Source of the DNA: Mycolicibacterium gadium
Lineage (GTDB): Bacteria; Actinomycetota; Actinomycetes; Mycobacteriales; Mycobacteriaceae
Assembly (NCBI RefSeq): GCF_010728925.1
Contig: NZ_AP022608.1
Span: 2,666,001-2,730,000 of the forward strand
Length of the DNA stretch: 64,000 bases
Direction: 5' to 3'
In this document: one piece after another, positions 25,177 to 34,964 of the stretch
How the letters are laid out: each line of letters opens with the position of its first letter
Numbering within the stretch: position 1 is the stretch's first letter
The notes under the pieces: model-generated
Told to the model about the DNA's origin: nothing
Databases searched by the model: none
Seen by the model: only the letters and a program-made list of their open reading frames with translations
Made by a program: the position numbers and the translations under genes

Positions 25177-26673
25177 ATGAGCCACACCTACGACACCCTG
25201 ATCGTCGGCGCTGGGTTCACCGGTATAGGCGCGGCGATCAAACTCGGCGAGGCCGGCGTCGACGACCTCGTCATCCTGGAGCGCAGCGACCGCGTCGGCG
25301 GCACCTGGCGAGACAACACGTATCCCGGTGCGGCATGCGATGTTCCGTCGCTGTTGTACTCGTATTCGTTCGTGAAGAACTCGTCGTGGTCGCGGGCCTA
25401 CTCTCCTGCTGGCGAGATCTGCCGGCATATCGAGGACATGACCGAGAAGTTCGACATCGAACGCCGTATTCAGTTCGGCGTGGAGGTCAACGGCCTGCAC
25501 TTCGACGAGAAGACCGGCATCTGGACCGTGAAGACCGAGGGGCGAGAGAGTTTTCGGGCCCGTACCGTGGTGATGGCCTCCGGCCCACTGCCCGATCACA
25601 AATGGCCGGACATCCGCGGCCTCGACACCTACGAGGGGCACAAGATCCACAGCGCCCGGTGGGACCACGATTACGACTTCTCCGGCAAGCGCGTCGCGGT
25701 CATCGGCACCGGCGCCAGCGCCGTGCAGATCGTGCCCGAACTGGTCAAGCGGGCGGAGTTCGTGAAGGTCTTCCAACGCACTCCGGGCTGGATGCTACCT
25801 CGTCTGGATACCGCCGTCCCTGCCGCAGCACAAGCGTTGTTTGCGAAAGTACCTGCCGTACAAGAGCTTGCGCGGCAGGCGTTGTTCTGGGGCCACGAGC
25901 TCACCGCGACGGCGCTGGTGTGGAACACGCCCCTGACCGGACTGGTCGCCAGGCTGGGCAAGGCGCACCTGCACAGGCAGGTCTCCGATCCTTGGCTGCG
26001 ACGGCAGCTGACGCCGGACTTCACCCCCGGATGCAAACGAATGCTCGTCTCCAGCGACTACTATCCGGCACTGCAAAAGGACAACTGCAAGCTCATCGAC
26101 TGGCCGATCGCCACGATGAGCCCGGTGGGAATCCGCACCAGCGACGGTGTCGAGCACCATCTGGACTGTGTCGTTTTCGCCACCGGCTACGACGTGCACC
26201 TGACCGGACCGCCGTATGAGGTCACCGGCATCGGCGGCCGCTCACTGTCGCAGGAGTGGGCGTCGGGCGCGCAGGCCTACAAGAGCATCAACGCCCATGG
26301 CTATCCGAACCTGTTCTTCATGACGGGACCGAACTCCGGACCGGGCCACAATTCGTTGCTGGTCTACGTCGAGGGCCAGCTCGACTACGCGGTCAGCGGC
26401 ATCACCACGATCCTGCGGGAGAACATGAAGTATCTGGACGTGCGCCAAGACGTCCAGGAGCGCTACAACGACCGCATCCAGCAGCGCCTGACCAAGACGA
26501 CGTGGATGTCAGGCTGCAGCAGCTGGTATCTGACGGCCGACGGCTTCAACGCCTCCATGTACCCCGGCTTCGCCACGCAGTATCTTCGTCAGATGCGCGA
26601 TTTCCGCTTCTCCGACTACGTCGCCGTCGAGCACGGCGCGCGCACCGGCAGCGGTGCCCTCTCGAGCGCATGA
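25177..26673 (+). CDS. Flavin-containing (Baeyer-Villiger-type) monooxygenase
   Basis: The 498-residue FAD/NADPH monooxygenase has an N-terminal FAD motif GAGFTGIG (from residue 11) and the GGTWRDNTYPGAACDVPS segment typical of BVMOs. A degenerate BVMO signature YEGHKIHSARW starts at residue 152 (consensus FxGxxxHxxxW), and the NADPH-binding GTGASA starts at residue 177. The ATGYDVH motif appears near residue 335. It starts 2 nt after the diiron gene stop and overlaps the MerR gene by 4 nt. It is similar in type to MymA (Rv3083). Likely converts a ketone to an ester or oxidises another lipophilic substrate. Confidence 0.9.
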   Translation: MSHTYDTLIVGAGFTGIGAAIKLGEAGVDDLVILERSDRVGGTWRDNTYPGAACDVPSLLYSYSFVKNSSWSRAYSPAGEICRHIEDMTEKFDIERRIQFGVEVNGLHFDEKTGIWTVKTEGRESFRARTVVMASGPLPDHKWPDIRGLDTYEGHKIHSARWDHDYDFSGKRVAVIGTGASAVQIVPELVKRAEFVKVFQRTPGWMLPRLDTAVPAAAQALFAKVPAVQELARQALFWGHELTATALVWNTPLTGLVARLGKAHLHRQVSDPWLRRQLTPDFTPGCKRMLVSSDYYPALQKDNCKLIDWPIATMSPVGIRTSDGVEHHLDCVVFATGYDVHLTGPPYEVTGIGGRSLSQEWASGAQAYKSINAHGYPNLFFMTGPNSGPGHNSLLVYVEGQLDYAVSGITTILRENMKYLDVRQDVQERYNDRIQQRLTKTTWMSGCSSWYLTADGFNASMYPGFATQYLRQMRDFRFSDYVAVEHGARTGSGALSSA

Positions 26674-27593
26674 CCAATCCGCCGGAGAAGCCACCGCGCC
26701 AGCAGGCGGGGGCGATCTCGGCGATCCTGAAGAGCCTGCGGCGCGCTCCACGGCGCGTGCGGCGCGGCTCCCGCGATGTCATCGAAACCGCGGTATCGCA
26801 GTTGTTCGACGCGGCCGTGCTTCATCCGCACCCCGAATCCACGTCCGGTGAGTACCGCATCGACGAGCTCGCGCGCCTGGCCGGCACCACGACCCGCAAC
26901 ATCCGGGTGTACCGCGACCGTGGACTGCTGCATCCGCCGTTGCGGGTCGGGCGGATCGCACTCTTCAACGACACACATCTGACGCGGCTGCGTCTCATCA
27001 CCTCGATGTTGAATCGCGGCTACAACATCGCTCACGTCCACGAGATGCTGTCGGCCTGGGAGCAGGGCAAGAACCTTGGCGACATGCTGGGCATCGAATC
27101 GGCGATCGCGGGTAGCTGGGCGACGGAGAAGCCCGAGCGGATGAGCGTCGCCGACGCGCGGCGGCTGGTCGACGACGACCCGGGATTCGACCGCATGGTG
27201 GGACTGGGCGTGATCAAGCTGGAAGACGGTGAGGCGGTCGTGGTGCGCCCCAAGCTGATCGAGGCGTTCAACGAGATCAGGCAATACGGCGTCGCCACCG
27301 ACAAACTCATCGACCTGCACGAGCAGATCTCACCGCTGCTCGATCAGATCAGCGAACTGCTCGTGCAGGCCGGCATCGAGGAGGTCCTGCACCGGGTCAA
27401 CCCGGGCGCCCCGCTGCCGCCGGATACCGAAGTGGCCGAACTGATTACCATGCTGGTGCGGTTCCGCACCCAGGCTGTGTCGGCGGTCTCGGCCACGCTG
27501 GCCTTCTCCATCGAATCGACCATCGAGTCGACGGTCGGTCAGATCCTCGGCGAGTTCATCGAGAAGGAACCGCCCCCCGACGGGGACGTCTGA
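26670..27593 (+). CDS. MerR-family transcriptional regulator
   Basis: The 307-residue protein carries a MerR-type winged helix at residues 55-125 (YRIDELARLAGTTTRNIRVYRDRGLLHPPLRVGRIALFND, split over about 40 residues). A basic N-terminal extension and a long C-terminal effector-binding region follow. Start ATG 26670 overlaps the BVMO stop (ATGA). As last gene of the operon it probably autoregulates it and may recognise the palindrome at 22371-22396, though MerR dimers usually bind between -35 and -10. It ends one base before the guaA stop. Confidence 0.87.
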   Translation: MTNPPEKPPRQQAGAISAILKSLRRAPRRVRRGSRDVIETAVSQLFDAAVLHPHPESTSGEYRIDELARLAGTTTRNIRVYRDRGLLHPPLRVGRIALFNDTHLTRLRLITSMLNRGYNIAHVHEMLSAWEQGKNLGDMLGIESAIAGSWATEKPERMSVADARRLVDDDPGFDRMVGLGVIKLEDGEAVVVRPKLIEAFNEIRQYGVATDKLIDLHEQISPLLDQISELLVQAGIEEVLHRVNPGAPLPPDTEVAELITMLVRFRTQAVSAVSATLAFSIESTIESTVGQILGEFIEKEPPPDGDV

Positions 27594-29153
27594 TCATTCC
27601 CACTCGATGGTGCCCGGCGGCTTGCTGGTGATGTCCAGCACGACGCGGTTCACCTCGCGGACCTCGTTGGTGATGCGGGTGGAGATGCGTTCGAGCACTT
27701 CGTAGGGCACTCGCGTCCAGTCCGCGGTCATCGCGTCCTCGCTGGACACCGGTCGCAGCACGATCGGGTGACCATAGGTCCGCCCATCGCCCTGCACACC
27801 CACGGAACGGACTCCGGCGAGCAGCACCACGGGGCACTGCCAGATCTGGTGGTCCAGGCCTGCGGACGTCAGTTCCTCGCGCGCGATCGAGTCGGCCCGC
27901 CGCAGCGTGTCCAGTCGCTGCGCAGTCACCTCACCGACGATCCGGATCCCCAGGCCCGGACCCGGGAAGGGTTGGCGCGCAACGATTTCCTCTGGCAACC
28001 CCAGCTCACGGCCAACCGCGCGCACCTCGTCCTTGAACAGCAGCCGCAGCGGCTCGACGAGTTTGAACTTCAGGTCATCGGGCAGCCCACCGACGTTGTG
28101 GTGGCTCTTGATGTTCGCCGTTCCCGACCCGCCGCCGGACTCCACCACGTCGGGATACAGCGTGCCCTGCACCAGGTATTCGACCTCAGAACCGGTGTCC
28201 CCCACGATGTCTCGGACCGCACCTTCGAAAGCGCGAATGAACTGCCTGCCGATGATCTTGCGCTTGCCCTCGGGATCGGTCACTCCGGACAGTGCTTCGA
28301 GGAAACGGTCGGCGACATCGACGGTGACCAGGTTGGCACCGGTGGCGGCGACGAAATCACGCTGTACCTGCGCGCGTTCGCCCGCCCTCAGCAGCCCGTG
28401 GTCGACGAATACGCACGTCAACCGGTCGCCGATGGCCCGCTGCACCAACGCGGCGGCCACCGCGGAGTCCACCCCGCCGGACAGACCGCAGATCGCGCGT
28501 CCGTCACCGATCTGCTCACGCACCTGCTCGACGAGCGCGTCGGCGATGTTCGCAGGCGTCCACGTCGAGTCGATACCGGCGAATTCGTGCAGGAATCGGC
28601 TCAGAATCTGCTGACCGTGCGGGGAGTGCATCACCTCGGGGTGGTACTGCACGCCTGCCAGGCCCTTGGCCCGGTTCTCGAACGCGGCGACGGGCGCTCC
28701 GGAGCTGGTGGCGACCACCTCGAAGCCTTCGGGGGCGACGGTCACGGCGTCTCCATGGCTCATCCACACCGGCTGGGTGGTGGGCAGATCGGAATGAAGT
28801 TCTCCCCCAGTCACTTCCAGCTCCGTGCGGCCGAACTCACTGGTGCCCGTCCGGGCGACGGTGCCGCCGAGTGCCTGGGCCATCGCCTGAAACCCGTAGC
28901 AGATGCCGAACACCGGTACCCCCAGGTCGAACACCTCGGCATTCAGCTGCGGCGCACCGTCTTCGTACACACTCGCCGGACCGCCCGACAGCACGATGGC
29001 CTGCGGGTCGCGTGCCTTGATCTCCTCGACGGTCGCGGTATGCGGAATCACCTCGGAATAGACCCGCGCTTCGCGGACGCGACGGGCGATCAACTGCGCA
29101 TATTGCGCTCCGAAGTCGACGACCAGCACGGGCCGGGGAGAACCTGTTGTCAC
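27594..29153 (-). CDS. guaA: GMP synthase (glutamine-hydrolysing)
   Basis: The 519-residue enzyme converts XMP, ATP and glutamine to GMP. The class I amidotransferase domain occupies residues 1-200, with [17 protein letters not shown], nucleophile Cys in VFGICYGFQ, and His-Glu in YHPEV. The ATP pyrophosphatase P-loop [12 protein letters not shown] follows near residue 225. The C-terminal dimerisation domain ends in [10 protein letters not shown], the classic GuaA end. Start GTG 29153. It abuts the MerR gene convergently. Confidence 0.97.
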   Translation of the reverse strand: MTTGSPRPVLVVDFGAQYAQLIARRVREARVYSEVIPHTATVEEIKARDPQAIVLSGGPASVYEDGAPQLNAEVFDLGVPVFGICYGFQAMAQALGGTVARTGTSEFGRTELEVTGGELHSDLPTTQPVWMSHGDAVTVAPEGFEVVATSSGAPVAAFENRAKGLAGVQYHPEVMHSPHGQQILSRFLHEFAGIDSTWTPANIADALVEQVREQIGDGRAICGLSGGVDSAVAAALVQRAIGDRLTCVFVDHGLLRAGERAQVQRDFVAATGANLVTVDVADRFLEALSGVTDPEGKRKIIGRQFIRAFEGAVRDIVGDTGSEVEYLVQGTLYPDVVESGGGSGTANIKSHHNVGGLPDDLKFKLVEPLRLLFKDEVRAVGRELGLPEEIVARQPFPGPGLGIRIVGEVTAQRLDTLRRADSIAREELTSAGLDHQIWQCPVVLLAGVRSVGVQGDGRTYGHPIVLRPVSSEDAMTADWTRVPYEVLERISTRITNEVREVNRVVLDITSKPPGTIEWE

Positions 29154-29339
29154 CCGGACAGTCTAGTCAGCGACTCCACAGCACCGACGAACCTTCTTCG
29201 CTGGTGGATATGGCCCGCATCCCAGCGCACGCCCGTCAGATCCATGCCCAAGTATGCCCGCGGTCCATCTTTAAGAATTGAGCACCGTGGGAATGGTGAA
29301 CTGGAGGCACGCACCCGAGAAGCCAAAGCGAGGTACCAA

Positions 29340-30080
29340 GTGCTCGGTCTACCCGAACGGATCCGTGCCACACTGTTCGATCTCGATGGCGTGCTGACAG
29401 ACACCGCCAGCGTGCACAAAAAGGCCTGGAAGTCGATGTTCGACGAGTTTCTCACGGCGCAGGCAGAGCGGGCGGGCACCCAATTCGTGCCGTTCGACGT
29501 CGACTCCGATTACCTGAAGTACGTCGACGGCAAGAAGCGCGAGGACGGGGTCCGGTCCTTTCTCGCCAGCAGAGGCATCGAGCTGCCCGACGGTGCGCCG
29601 GACGACGCTCCGAACGCCCAGACCGTCTTCGGGCTCGGAAACCGCAAGAACCACGCGTTCCAGCACACCCTGCAGACCGACGGGGTCGACGTCTTCGACG
29701 GATCTCGGCGCTACCTCGAGGCCGCCGTGGACGCAGGGTTCAGCACGGCGGTGGTGTCGTCCAGCGCAAACACCCGCGAGGTGCTGGAGCTGACGGGGCT
29801 CGACAAATTCGTCCAGCAGCGCGTGGACGGCGTGACGCTGCGGGAGCAGAACATCGCGGGAAAGCCCGCTCCGGACTCGTTTCTGCGCGCGGCAGAACTG
29901 CTCGGAGTCACGCCTGGCGAGGCGGCCGTGTTCGAAGATGCGCTCTCCGGCGTAGAGGCGGGCCGGGCGGGCAATTTCGGATACGTCGTCGGTGTCGACC
30001 GCGTCGGTCACGCAGAGGCTCTGCGGCGCAACGGTGCTGACGTGGTGGTCGCCGACCTCGCGGAGTTGATGTCGCGATGA
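29340..30080 (+). CDS. HAD hydrolase, beta-phosphoglucomutase family
   Basis: The product has the HAD motif [10 protein letters not shown] (nucleophile Asp14 and Asp16 from the chosen start), [11 protein letters not shown] (motif II), [17 protein letters not shown] (motif III Lys) and [14 protein letters not shown] (motif IV), all typical of beta-PGM. The start GTG 29340 follows GAGG at 6 nt and gives 246 residues; the frame is open upstream with an ATG at 29244. An ATG at 29293 in another frame begins MVNW; see findings. It matches Rv3400. Coupled by a 4-nt overlap to the GH65 gene, it would isomerise beta-glucose 1-phosphate to glucose 6-phosphate. Confidence 0.85.
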   Translation: MLGLPERIRATLFDLDGVLTDTASVHKKAWKSMFDEFLTAQAERAGTQFVPFDVDSDYLKYVDGKKREDGVRSFLASRGIELPDGAPDDAPNAQTVFGLGNRKNHAFQHTLQTDGVDVFDGSRRYLEAAVDAGFSTAVVSSSANTREVLELTGLDKFVQQRVDGVTLREQNIAGKPAPDSFLRAAELLGVTPGEAAVFEDALSGVEAGRAGNFGYVVGVDRVGHAEALRRNGADVVVADLAELMSR

Positions 30081-32431
30081 TCAGCGGCAACAACTTCATC
30101 GTCGAGCCATGGCATATTCGTGAAACCGCGCTGGATCTAAGTCTTTTGGACGAATCCGAATCACTGTTCGCACTGTCGAACGGCCACATCGGCATGCGAG
30201 GAAACCTCGAGGAGGGTGAACCACACGGCCTTCCCGGTACCTATCTGAACTCGTACTACGAGGTACGCCCGTTGCCCTACGCCGAGGCGGGGTTCGGCTA
30301 TCCCGAGGCAGGCCAGACAGTCGTCAACGTCACCAACGGCAAGATCGTCCGCCTGCTCGTCGACGACGAACCCTTCGATGTCCGGTACGGCGAATTGCTC
30401 GAGCATGAACGCGTTCTGGATTTGCGTGCCGGCACGCTGACCCGCACCGCACATTGGCGCTCCCCGGCGGGCAAGCAGGTCAAGATCGTGTCGACCCGGC
30501 TGGTGTCGCTGGCGCAGCGCAGCGTCGCAGCGATCGAGTACACCGTCGAGGCGGTCGACGAGTTCACCCGCGTCACCGTGCAGTCCGAGCTGGTCGCCAA
30601 CGAGCAGGTGCCCTCGTCCGTAGACGATCCCAGAGTCGCCGCCGTGCTCGACAAACCGTTGGAGGCCGTCGGGCACGAGCACTCCGAACGCGGCGCCATC
30701 CTGCTGCACCGCACACGCGCCAGCCAGCTGCTGATGGCCGCCGCCATGTCTCACGACGTCGAGGTCCCCGGGCGGGTCGAAGTGACCACCGGAGCGGGCG
30801 AGGACTGGGCGACCACCACCGTGATCTGCGGTCTGCGGCCGGGGCAACGGCTACGCATCGTGAAATACCTCGCCTACGGGTGGTCGAGCCTGAGATCGCG
30901 GCCCGCGCTGCGGGATCAGGCCGCCGCGGCAGTCAGCGGTGCGCGGTATACGGGGTGGGAGGGACTGCTCAAGTCGCAGCGCGAGTATCTCGACGACTTC
31001 TGGGACTGCGCCGATGTCGAGGTCGAGGGCGACCCCGACAGCCAACAGGCGGTGCGGTTCGGCCTGTTCCACGTTCTGCAGGCCAGCGCCCGCGCCGAAC
31101 GTCGGGCCATTCCGGGCAAGGGTCTGACGGGCACGGGGTACGACGGCCACGCGTTCTGGGACACGGAGGGATTCGTGCTGCCGCTGCTGACATACACGGC
31201 GCCGTATGCGGCCGCGGACGCGTTGAGATGGCGGGCCTCGACGCTGGATCTCGCCAGGGAGCGAGCCGCACAACTCGACCTCACCGGCGCCGCGTTCCCG
31301 TGGCGCACCATCCGCGGTGAGGAGTGCTCGGCGTACTGGCCCGCGGGTACTGCCGGCTGGCACGTGAACGCCGACATCGCCATGGCCTTCGAGCGGTATC
31401 GCATCGTGACGGGTGACGATTCCCTGGAAGCCGAGTGCGGGCTGGAGGTCCTCGTCGAGACGGCGCGGTTGTGGCTGTCGCTCGGACATCACGACCGGCA
31501 CGGCGTGTGGCACATCGACGGCGTCACGGGACCCGATGAGTACACGGCGGTCGTGCGGGACAACGTCTTCACCAATCTGATGGCGGCACATAACCTTCGG
31601 ACCGCAGCCGAGGCCTGCCTTCGCCACCCAGACCGCGCCGAGGAACTGGGTGTCACCGATGCCGAGATGGCCGACTGGCGCACAGCCGCCGACGACGCGT
31701 TCATCCCGTTCGACGACGAACTCGGTGTCCATCCGCAATGCGCCGGTTTCACCACGCTGCGGGAGTGGGACTTCACGTCCAACACCGAATATCCCCTGCT
31801 GTTGCACGAACCGTATGTACGGCTTTACCCGGCGCAGGTGATCAAACAGGCGGATCTGGTGTTGGCCATGCAGTTGCAGAGCCACGCGTTCACGCCCGAA
31901 CAGAAGGCCCGCAATGTCGACTACTACGAGCGTCGCACCACGCGCGACTCGTCGCTGTCGGCCTGTACCCAGGCAGTGATGTGCGCCGACGTCGGCCATC
32001 TGGAACTCGCACACGACTACGCGTACGAGGCCGCGCTCATCGATCTACGCGACCTGCACCACAACACCCGCGACGGCCTGCACATGGCGTCGCTGGCAGG
32101 CGCGTGGACCGCGCTGGTGGCAGGGTTCGGCGGACTGCGTGATGACGACGGTGTGCTGTCGCTCGATCCGCAACTACCGTCCGGAATTTCACGGCTGCGG
32201 TTCCGGTTGCGCTGGAGGGACTTTCGGATCAAGGTCGACGCCAACCACAAAGATGTCACGTACACCGTCCGCGACGGGCCGCACTCATTCCTGACGATCC
32301 GTCACGCACGCGAGGAGATAAAGCTCGGTACGGACCGTCCGACGACCGTCGCGCTGAGGCCCCGCGAGCCGCTGCTCCCCGAGCCGCAGCAGCCGCCCGG
32401 CCGAGAGCCGTTGCGCCGCAGGAAGTTGTAG
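30077..32431 (+). CDS. Glycoside hydrolase family 65 protein (disaccharide phosphorylase/hydrolase)
   Basis: The 784-residue protein has the GH65 layout: N-terminal beta-sandwich ([17 protein letters not shown]), (alpha/alpha)6 catalytic barrel and a short C-terminal domain. The general acid is Glu488 in [11 protein letters not shown]. Family members phosphorolyse trehalose, maltose or kojibiose; some hydrolyse trehalose. Pairing with a beta-phosphoglucomutase by a 4-nt overlap favours a phosphorylase producing beta-glucose 1-phosphate, plausibly from trehalose. It corresponds to Rv3401. Confidence 0.9.
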   Translation: MISGNNFIVEPWHIRETALDLSLLDESESLFALSNGHIGMRGNLEEGEPHGLPGTYLNSYYEVRPLPYAEAGFGYPEAGQTVVNVTNGKIVRLLVDDEPFDVRYGELLEHERVLDLRAGTLTRTAHWRSPAGKQVKIVSTRLVSLAQRSVAAIEYTVEAVDEFTRVTVQSELVANEQVPSSVDDPRVAAVLDKPLEAVGHEHSERGAILLHRTRASQLLMAAAMSHDVEVPGRVEVTTGAGEDWATTTVICGLRPGQRLRIVKYLAYGWSSLRSRPALRDQAAAAVSGARYTGWEGLLKSQREYLDDFWDCADVEVEGDPDSQQAVRFGLFHVLQASARAERRAIPGKGLTGTGYDGHAFWDTEGFVLPLLTYTAPYAAADALRWRASTLDLARERAAQLDLTGAAFPWRTIRGEECSAYWPAGTAGWHVNADIAMAFERYRIVTGDDSLEAECGLEVLVETARLWLSLGHHDRHGVWHIDGVTGPDEYTAVVRDNVFTNLMAAHNLRTAAEACLRHPDRAEELGVTDAEMADWRTAADDAFIPFDDELGVHPQCAGFTTLREWDFTSNTEYPLLLHEPYVRLYPAQVIKQADLVLAMQLQSHAFTPEQKARNVDYYERRTTRDSSLSACTQAVMCADVGHLELAHDYAYEAALIDLRDLHHNTRDGLHMASLAGAWTALVAGFGGLRDDDGVLSLDPQLPSGISRLRFRLRWRDFRIKVDANHKDVTYTVRDGPHSFLTIRHAREEIKLGTDRPTTVALRPREPLLPEPQQPPGREPLRRRKL

Positions 32432-32436
32432 GGAGT

Positions 32437-33120
32437 TCAGGCCAGCTTCTTGGCGTCCCCCGGCCTTCGGCCGTGGGCCCAGGGCAGACCGCCGGTTGCC
32501 TCGAACACGACGCGCCTGCCGATCTCGACGGCGTGGTCGGCGAATCGCTCGTAATAGCGGCCCAGCAATGCGACATCGACCGCGGAGCAGACCCCGTCGT
32601 GCCACTTGTTGTCGATCAGCAGCGTGAACAGGTGACGGTGCTCCGCATCCACCGCATCGTCCAGATCGCGCATCTGCGAAGCCGTTTCCGAATCGCTGGA
32701 CAGCAGTACTTCACGCGCAATCCCCGCCATCAGGACCGCTCGTCTACCCATCTCCGCGAAGCTGGCCCTCACGTCTTCGGGCAGCGCGCACTCTGGGTGG
32801 CGCAACCGCGAGATGCTTGCCACGTGCACCGCAAGCGCACCCATTCTCTCGATATCGGCGCCGACGTGGATGGCGCAGACCACCGTCCGCAAATCGCCGG
32901 CCACCGGCTGCTGCAGCGCGAGCAGTCTGAGCGCCGTATCCTCGGCCTGCCGGCCCATGACCGCAATGCGTTCTTGCTCGGCGATGACCTCTTCGGCCAG
33001 CGACAGGTCTGCCTCGAGCAGGGCCCGCGTCGCATCGTCCATCGCCTTGGCCGCCAGGCCGCACATGTCGGCCAGCCGCGCGCCCAAGCCCGACAATTGT
33101 TCGCGATAGGCGGTTCGCAT
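32437..33120 (-). CDS. phoU: PhoU-family phosphate regulator
   Basis: The 227-residue protein forms two PhoU-type three-helix bundles: [20 protein letters not shown] at the start, then [27 protein letters not shown] with the metal-binding E/DxxxD pattern, repeated in [22 protein letters not shown]. Start ATG 33120 gives the typical PhoU N-terminus; GTG 33126 is also in frame. PhoU restrains Pst transport and PhoR/SenX3 signalling under phosphate sufficiency. It is not next to pst genes here. Confidence 0.88.
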   Translation of the reverse strand: MRTAYREQLSGLGARLADMCGLAAKAMDDATRALLEADLSLAEEVIAEQERIAVMGRQAEDTALRLLALQQPVAGDLRTVVCAIHVGADIERMGALAVHVASISRLRHPECALPEDVRASFAEMGRRAVLMAGIAREVLLSSDSETASQMRDLDDAVDAEHRHLFTLLIDNKWHDGVCSAVDVALLGRYYERFADHAVEIGRRVVFEATGGLPWAHGRRPGDAKKLA

Positions 33121-33156
33121 CGGCACTAGTTACCCGAGACCGCTCAGGTGAAACCT

Positions 33157-33187
33157 GTCAGCTGGCGTTTTTTCCCGCCGAGCTGAC
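33157..33187 (-). terminator. Inverted repeat at the choD stop codon
   Basis: GTCAGCT-GGCG (33157-33167) pairs with CGCC-G-AGCTGAC (33176-33187), leaving one bulged base and a loop containing six T/A bases. The choD TGA stop is inside the right end of the transcribed hairpin. There is no long U-tail, so it would be an imperfect or I-shaped terminator of the kind proposed for mycobacteria. Confidence 0.45.
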
Positions 33188-34903
33188 CGGTTCGATCGGC
33201 AGATGGCGCAACGCCGCGGGCGCATCGGCGGGAACGACAGGATGTGCCGGCGGGATCGGATCGAGGCGCTTGTAGGGTTCCCCCTGCTTTGGACGCTGAT
33301 CGATCTCACCCTTGTTGGGCCACAGCGATGCCGCGCGCTCGGCCTGCGCCGTGATCGAAAGCGATGGATTGACACCGAGGTTCGCCGAGATCGCCGCTCC
33401 GTCGTGCACCGAGAGCGTCGGATACCCGTACACCCGCTGATACGGATCGATGACTCCGTGGTCGGCGGTGTCGCCGATCGCAGCGCCGCCGAGGTAGTGG
33501 GCGGTCAGCGGGATGTTGAACAGTTCACCCCAGGTGCCGCCCGCGACGCCGTCGATCTTTTCGGCTATCCGGCGCGTGACCTCGTTGCCCACCGGGATCC
33601 ATGTCGGATTGGGTTCGCCGTGACCTTGCCTGCTGTCCAGCCGCCGGAAGCCGAACTTGGTGCGCCGGGTGAACGTCGTGATGGAGTTGTCCAGGTGCTG
33701 CATGACGAGCGCGATCATCGTCCGCTCGCTCCACTTACGCGGGTTCAGCAACCGCAGCAGCTTGCGGGGGTTCGACCCCGCCTGCACGAAGAACTGCTTC
33801 CACCGTGGCACGTCAGACCCCTGCGGCCCCGCGCCGTCGGTCATCAGGGTCTGCAACAGCCCCATGGCATTGCTGCCCTTGCCGTAGCGCACCGGTTCGA
33901 TGTGCGTATCGGAGGTCGGGTGAATCGAGGACGTGATGGCCACCCCGTGGGTGAGGTCGAGATCGGGTGAGACCTCGAAACGACCCGCACCGACGATCGA
34001 TTCCGAGTTGGTCCGCGTGAGCACACCGAGCTTCTCCGACAGCTTCGGCAGCTTGCCCTTGTCGCGCATGTCGAACAACAGCTTCTGCGTGCCGAACGTC
34101 CCCGCCGCGAGCACCACATGGTTAGCGGTGTACTTGCGCCGCTTCAGCGGCAACAGACCCGTCCGTTTCGCGCGCACCTCCCACACTCCGTCGGACCGCT
34201 GCGAGAAACTCGATACCGTCGTCATCGGAATGATCTCTGCCCCAGCCTTTTCGGCGAGCCCGAGATAGTTCTTCAGCAGGGTGTTCTTGGCGCCGTAGCG
34301 GCAACCCGTCATGCAGGAACCGCATTCGATGCAGCCGGTGCGCGCCGGACCGGCACCGCCGAAGTACGGATCCGGCACCGTCTTACCCGGAGCCTTGGTG
34401 CCGTCGGGGCCGAAGAACACCCCGACGGGCGTCGCGACGAACGTGTCCTCGACGCCCATGTCGGCGGCGACCTCTTTCATGACGCGGTCGGCGTCGGTGA
34501 ACGTCGGATTCTGGACCACGCCGAGCATTCGCTGCGCCTGGTCGTAATGCGGGGTCAGCTCGCTACGCCAGTCGGTGATCTGCTTCCACTGCGGGTCCTT
34601 GAAGAAGGCGTCCGGCGGGACGTACAGGGTGTTGGCGTAGTTGAGCGACCCTCCGCCGACACCCGCGCCGGCCAGGATCATCACGTTGCGCAACAGATGG
34701 ATTCGTTGAATGCCGTACATACCGAGTTTCGGCGCCCATAGGAACTTGCGCAGATTCCAGGACGTCTTCGCGAACTCCTCGTCGGCGAACCGGCGACCGG
34801 CCTCGAGAACGCCGACGCGATAGCCCTTCTCGGTGAGCCGCAGAGCAGTGACACTGCCACCGAAACCGGAACCGATGATCAGGACGTCGTAGTCAGGCTT
34901 CAT
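33158..34903 (-). CDS. choD: GMC-type cholesterol oxidase-like protein ChoD
   Basis: The 581-residue flavoprotein has the FAD dinucleotide motif IIGSGFGGSVTALRL at residues 9-23 and GAGVGGGSLNYANTLY, the GMC signature region. A CIECGSCMTGCRYGAKNTL Cys-rich segment follows, characteristic of ChoD and related mycobacterial proteins. The C-terminal HYLGGAAIGDTADHGVIDPYQRVYG carries the His-Asn type active site area. Cholesterol oxidase activity is the standard annotation (Rv3409c), although its role in sterol catabolism is debated. Start ATG 34903 without Shine-Dalgarno suggests leaderless translation. Confidence 0.92.
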   Translation of the reverse strand: MKPDYDVLIIGSGFGGSVTALRLTEKGYRVGVLEAGRRFADEEFAKTSWNLRKFLWAPKLGMYGIQRIHLLRNVMILAGAGVGGGSLNYANTLYVPPDAFFKDPQWKQITDWRSELTPHYDQAQRMLGVVQNPTFTDADRVMKEVAADMGVEDTFVATPVGVFFGPDGTKAPGKTVPDPYFGGAGPARTGCIECGSCMTGCRYGAKNTLLKNYLGLAEKAGAEIIPMTTVSSFSQRSDGVWEVRAKRTGLLPLKRRKYTANHVVLAAGTFGTQKLLFDMRDKGKLPKLSEKLGVLTRTNSESIVGAGRFEVSPDLDLTHGVAITSSIHPTSDTHIEPVRYGKGSNAMGLLQTLMTDGAGPQGSDVPRWKQFFVQAGSNPRKLLRLLNPRKWSERTMIALVMQHLDNSITTFTRRTKFGFRRLDSRQGHGEPNPTWIPVGNEVTRRIAEKIDGVAGGTWGELFNIPLTAHYLGGAAIGDTADHGVIDPYQRVYGYPTLSVHDGAAISANLGVNPSLSITAQAERAASLWPNKGEIDQRPKQGEPYKRLDPIPPAHPVVPADAPAALRHLPIEPVSSAGKNAS

Positions 34904-34909
34904 CGGCCC

Positions 34910-34931
34910 AGTATCTAACTACCGGCCGGTA
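34910..34931 (-). promoter_or_regulatory. Putative leaderless choD promoter with TACCGGCCGGTA palindrome
   Basis: On the minus strand GATACT (34910-34915) lies 6 nt before ATG 34903, the spacing expected of a -10 element for a leaderless mRNA. The perfect 12-bp palindrome TACCGGCCGGTA (34920-34931) sits between this -10 and the position of a -35, and is flanked by direct repeats AACTACC (34917 and 34931). This is the layout of a repressor operator; the regulator is unknown. Confidence 0.5.
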
Positions 34932-34964
34932 ACTACCAGCTAGGTCACCCTAACTATCCCAATC

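Noticed and set aside
24301..26673. 790-residue frame starting inside the diiron gene.
   Set aside because: Only the portion from ATG 25177 is the monooxygenase; the first ~290 residues are an alternative frame of the diiron gene.
29154..29339. Upstream part of a 770-residue plus-strand frame from 27768.
   Set aside because: Most of this frame is antisense to guaA; only the part from about 29340 shows HAD motifs.
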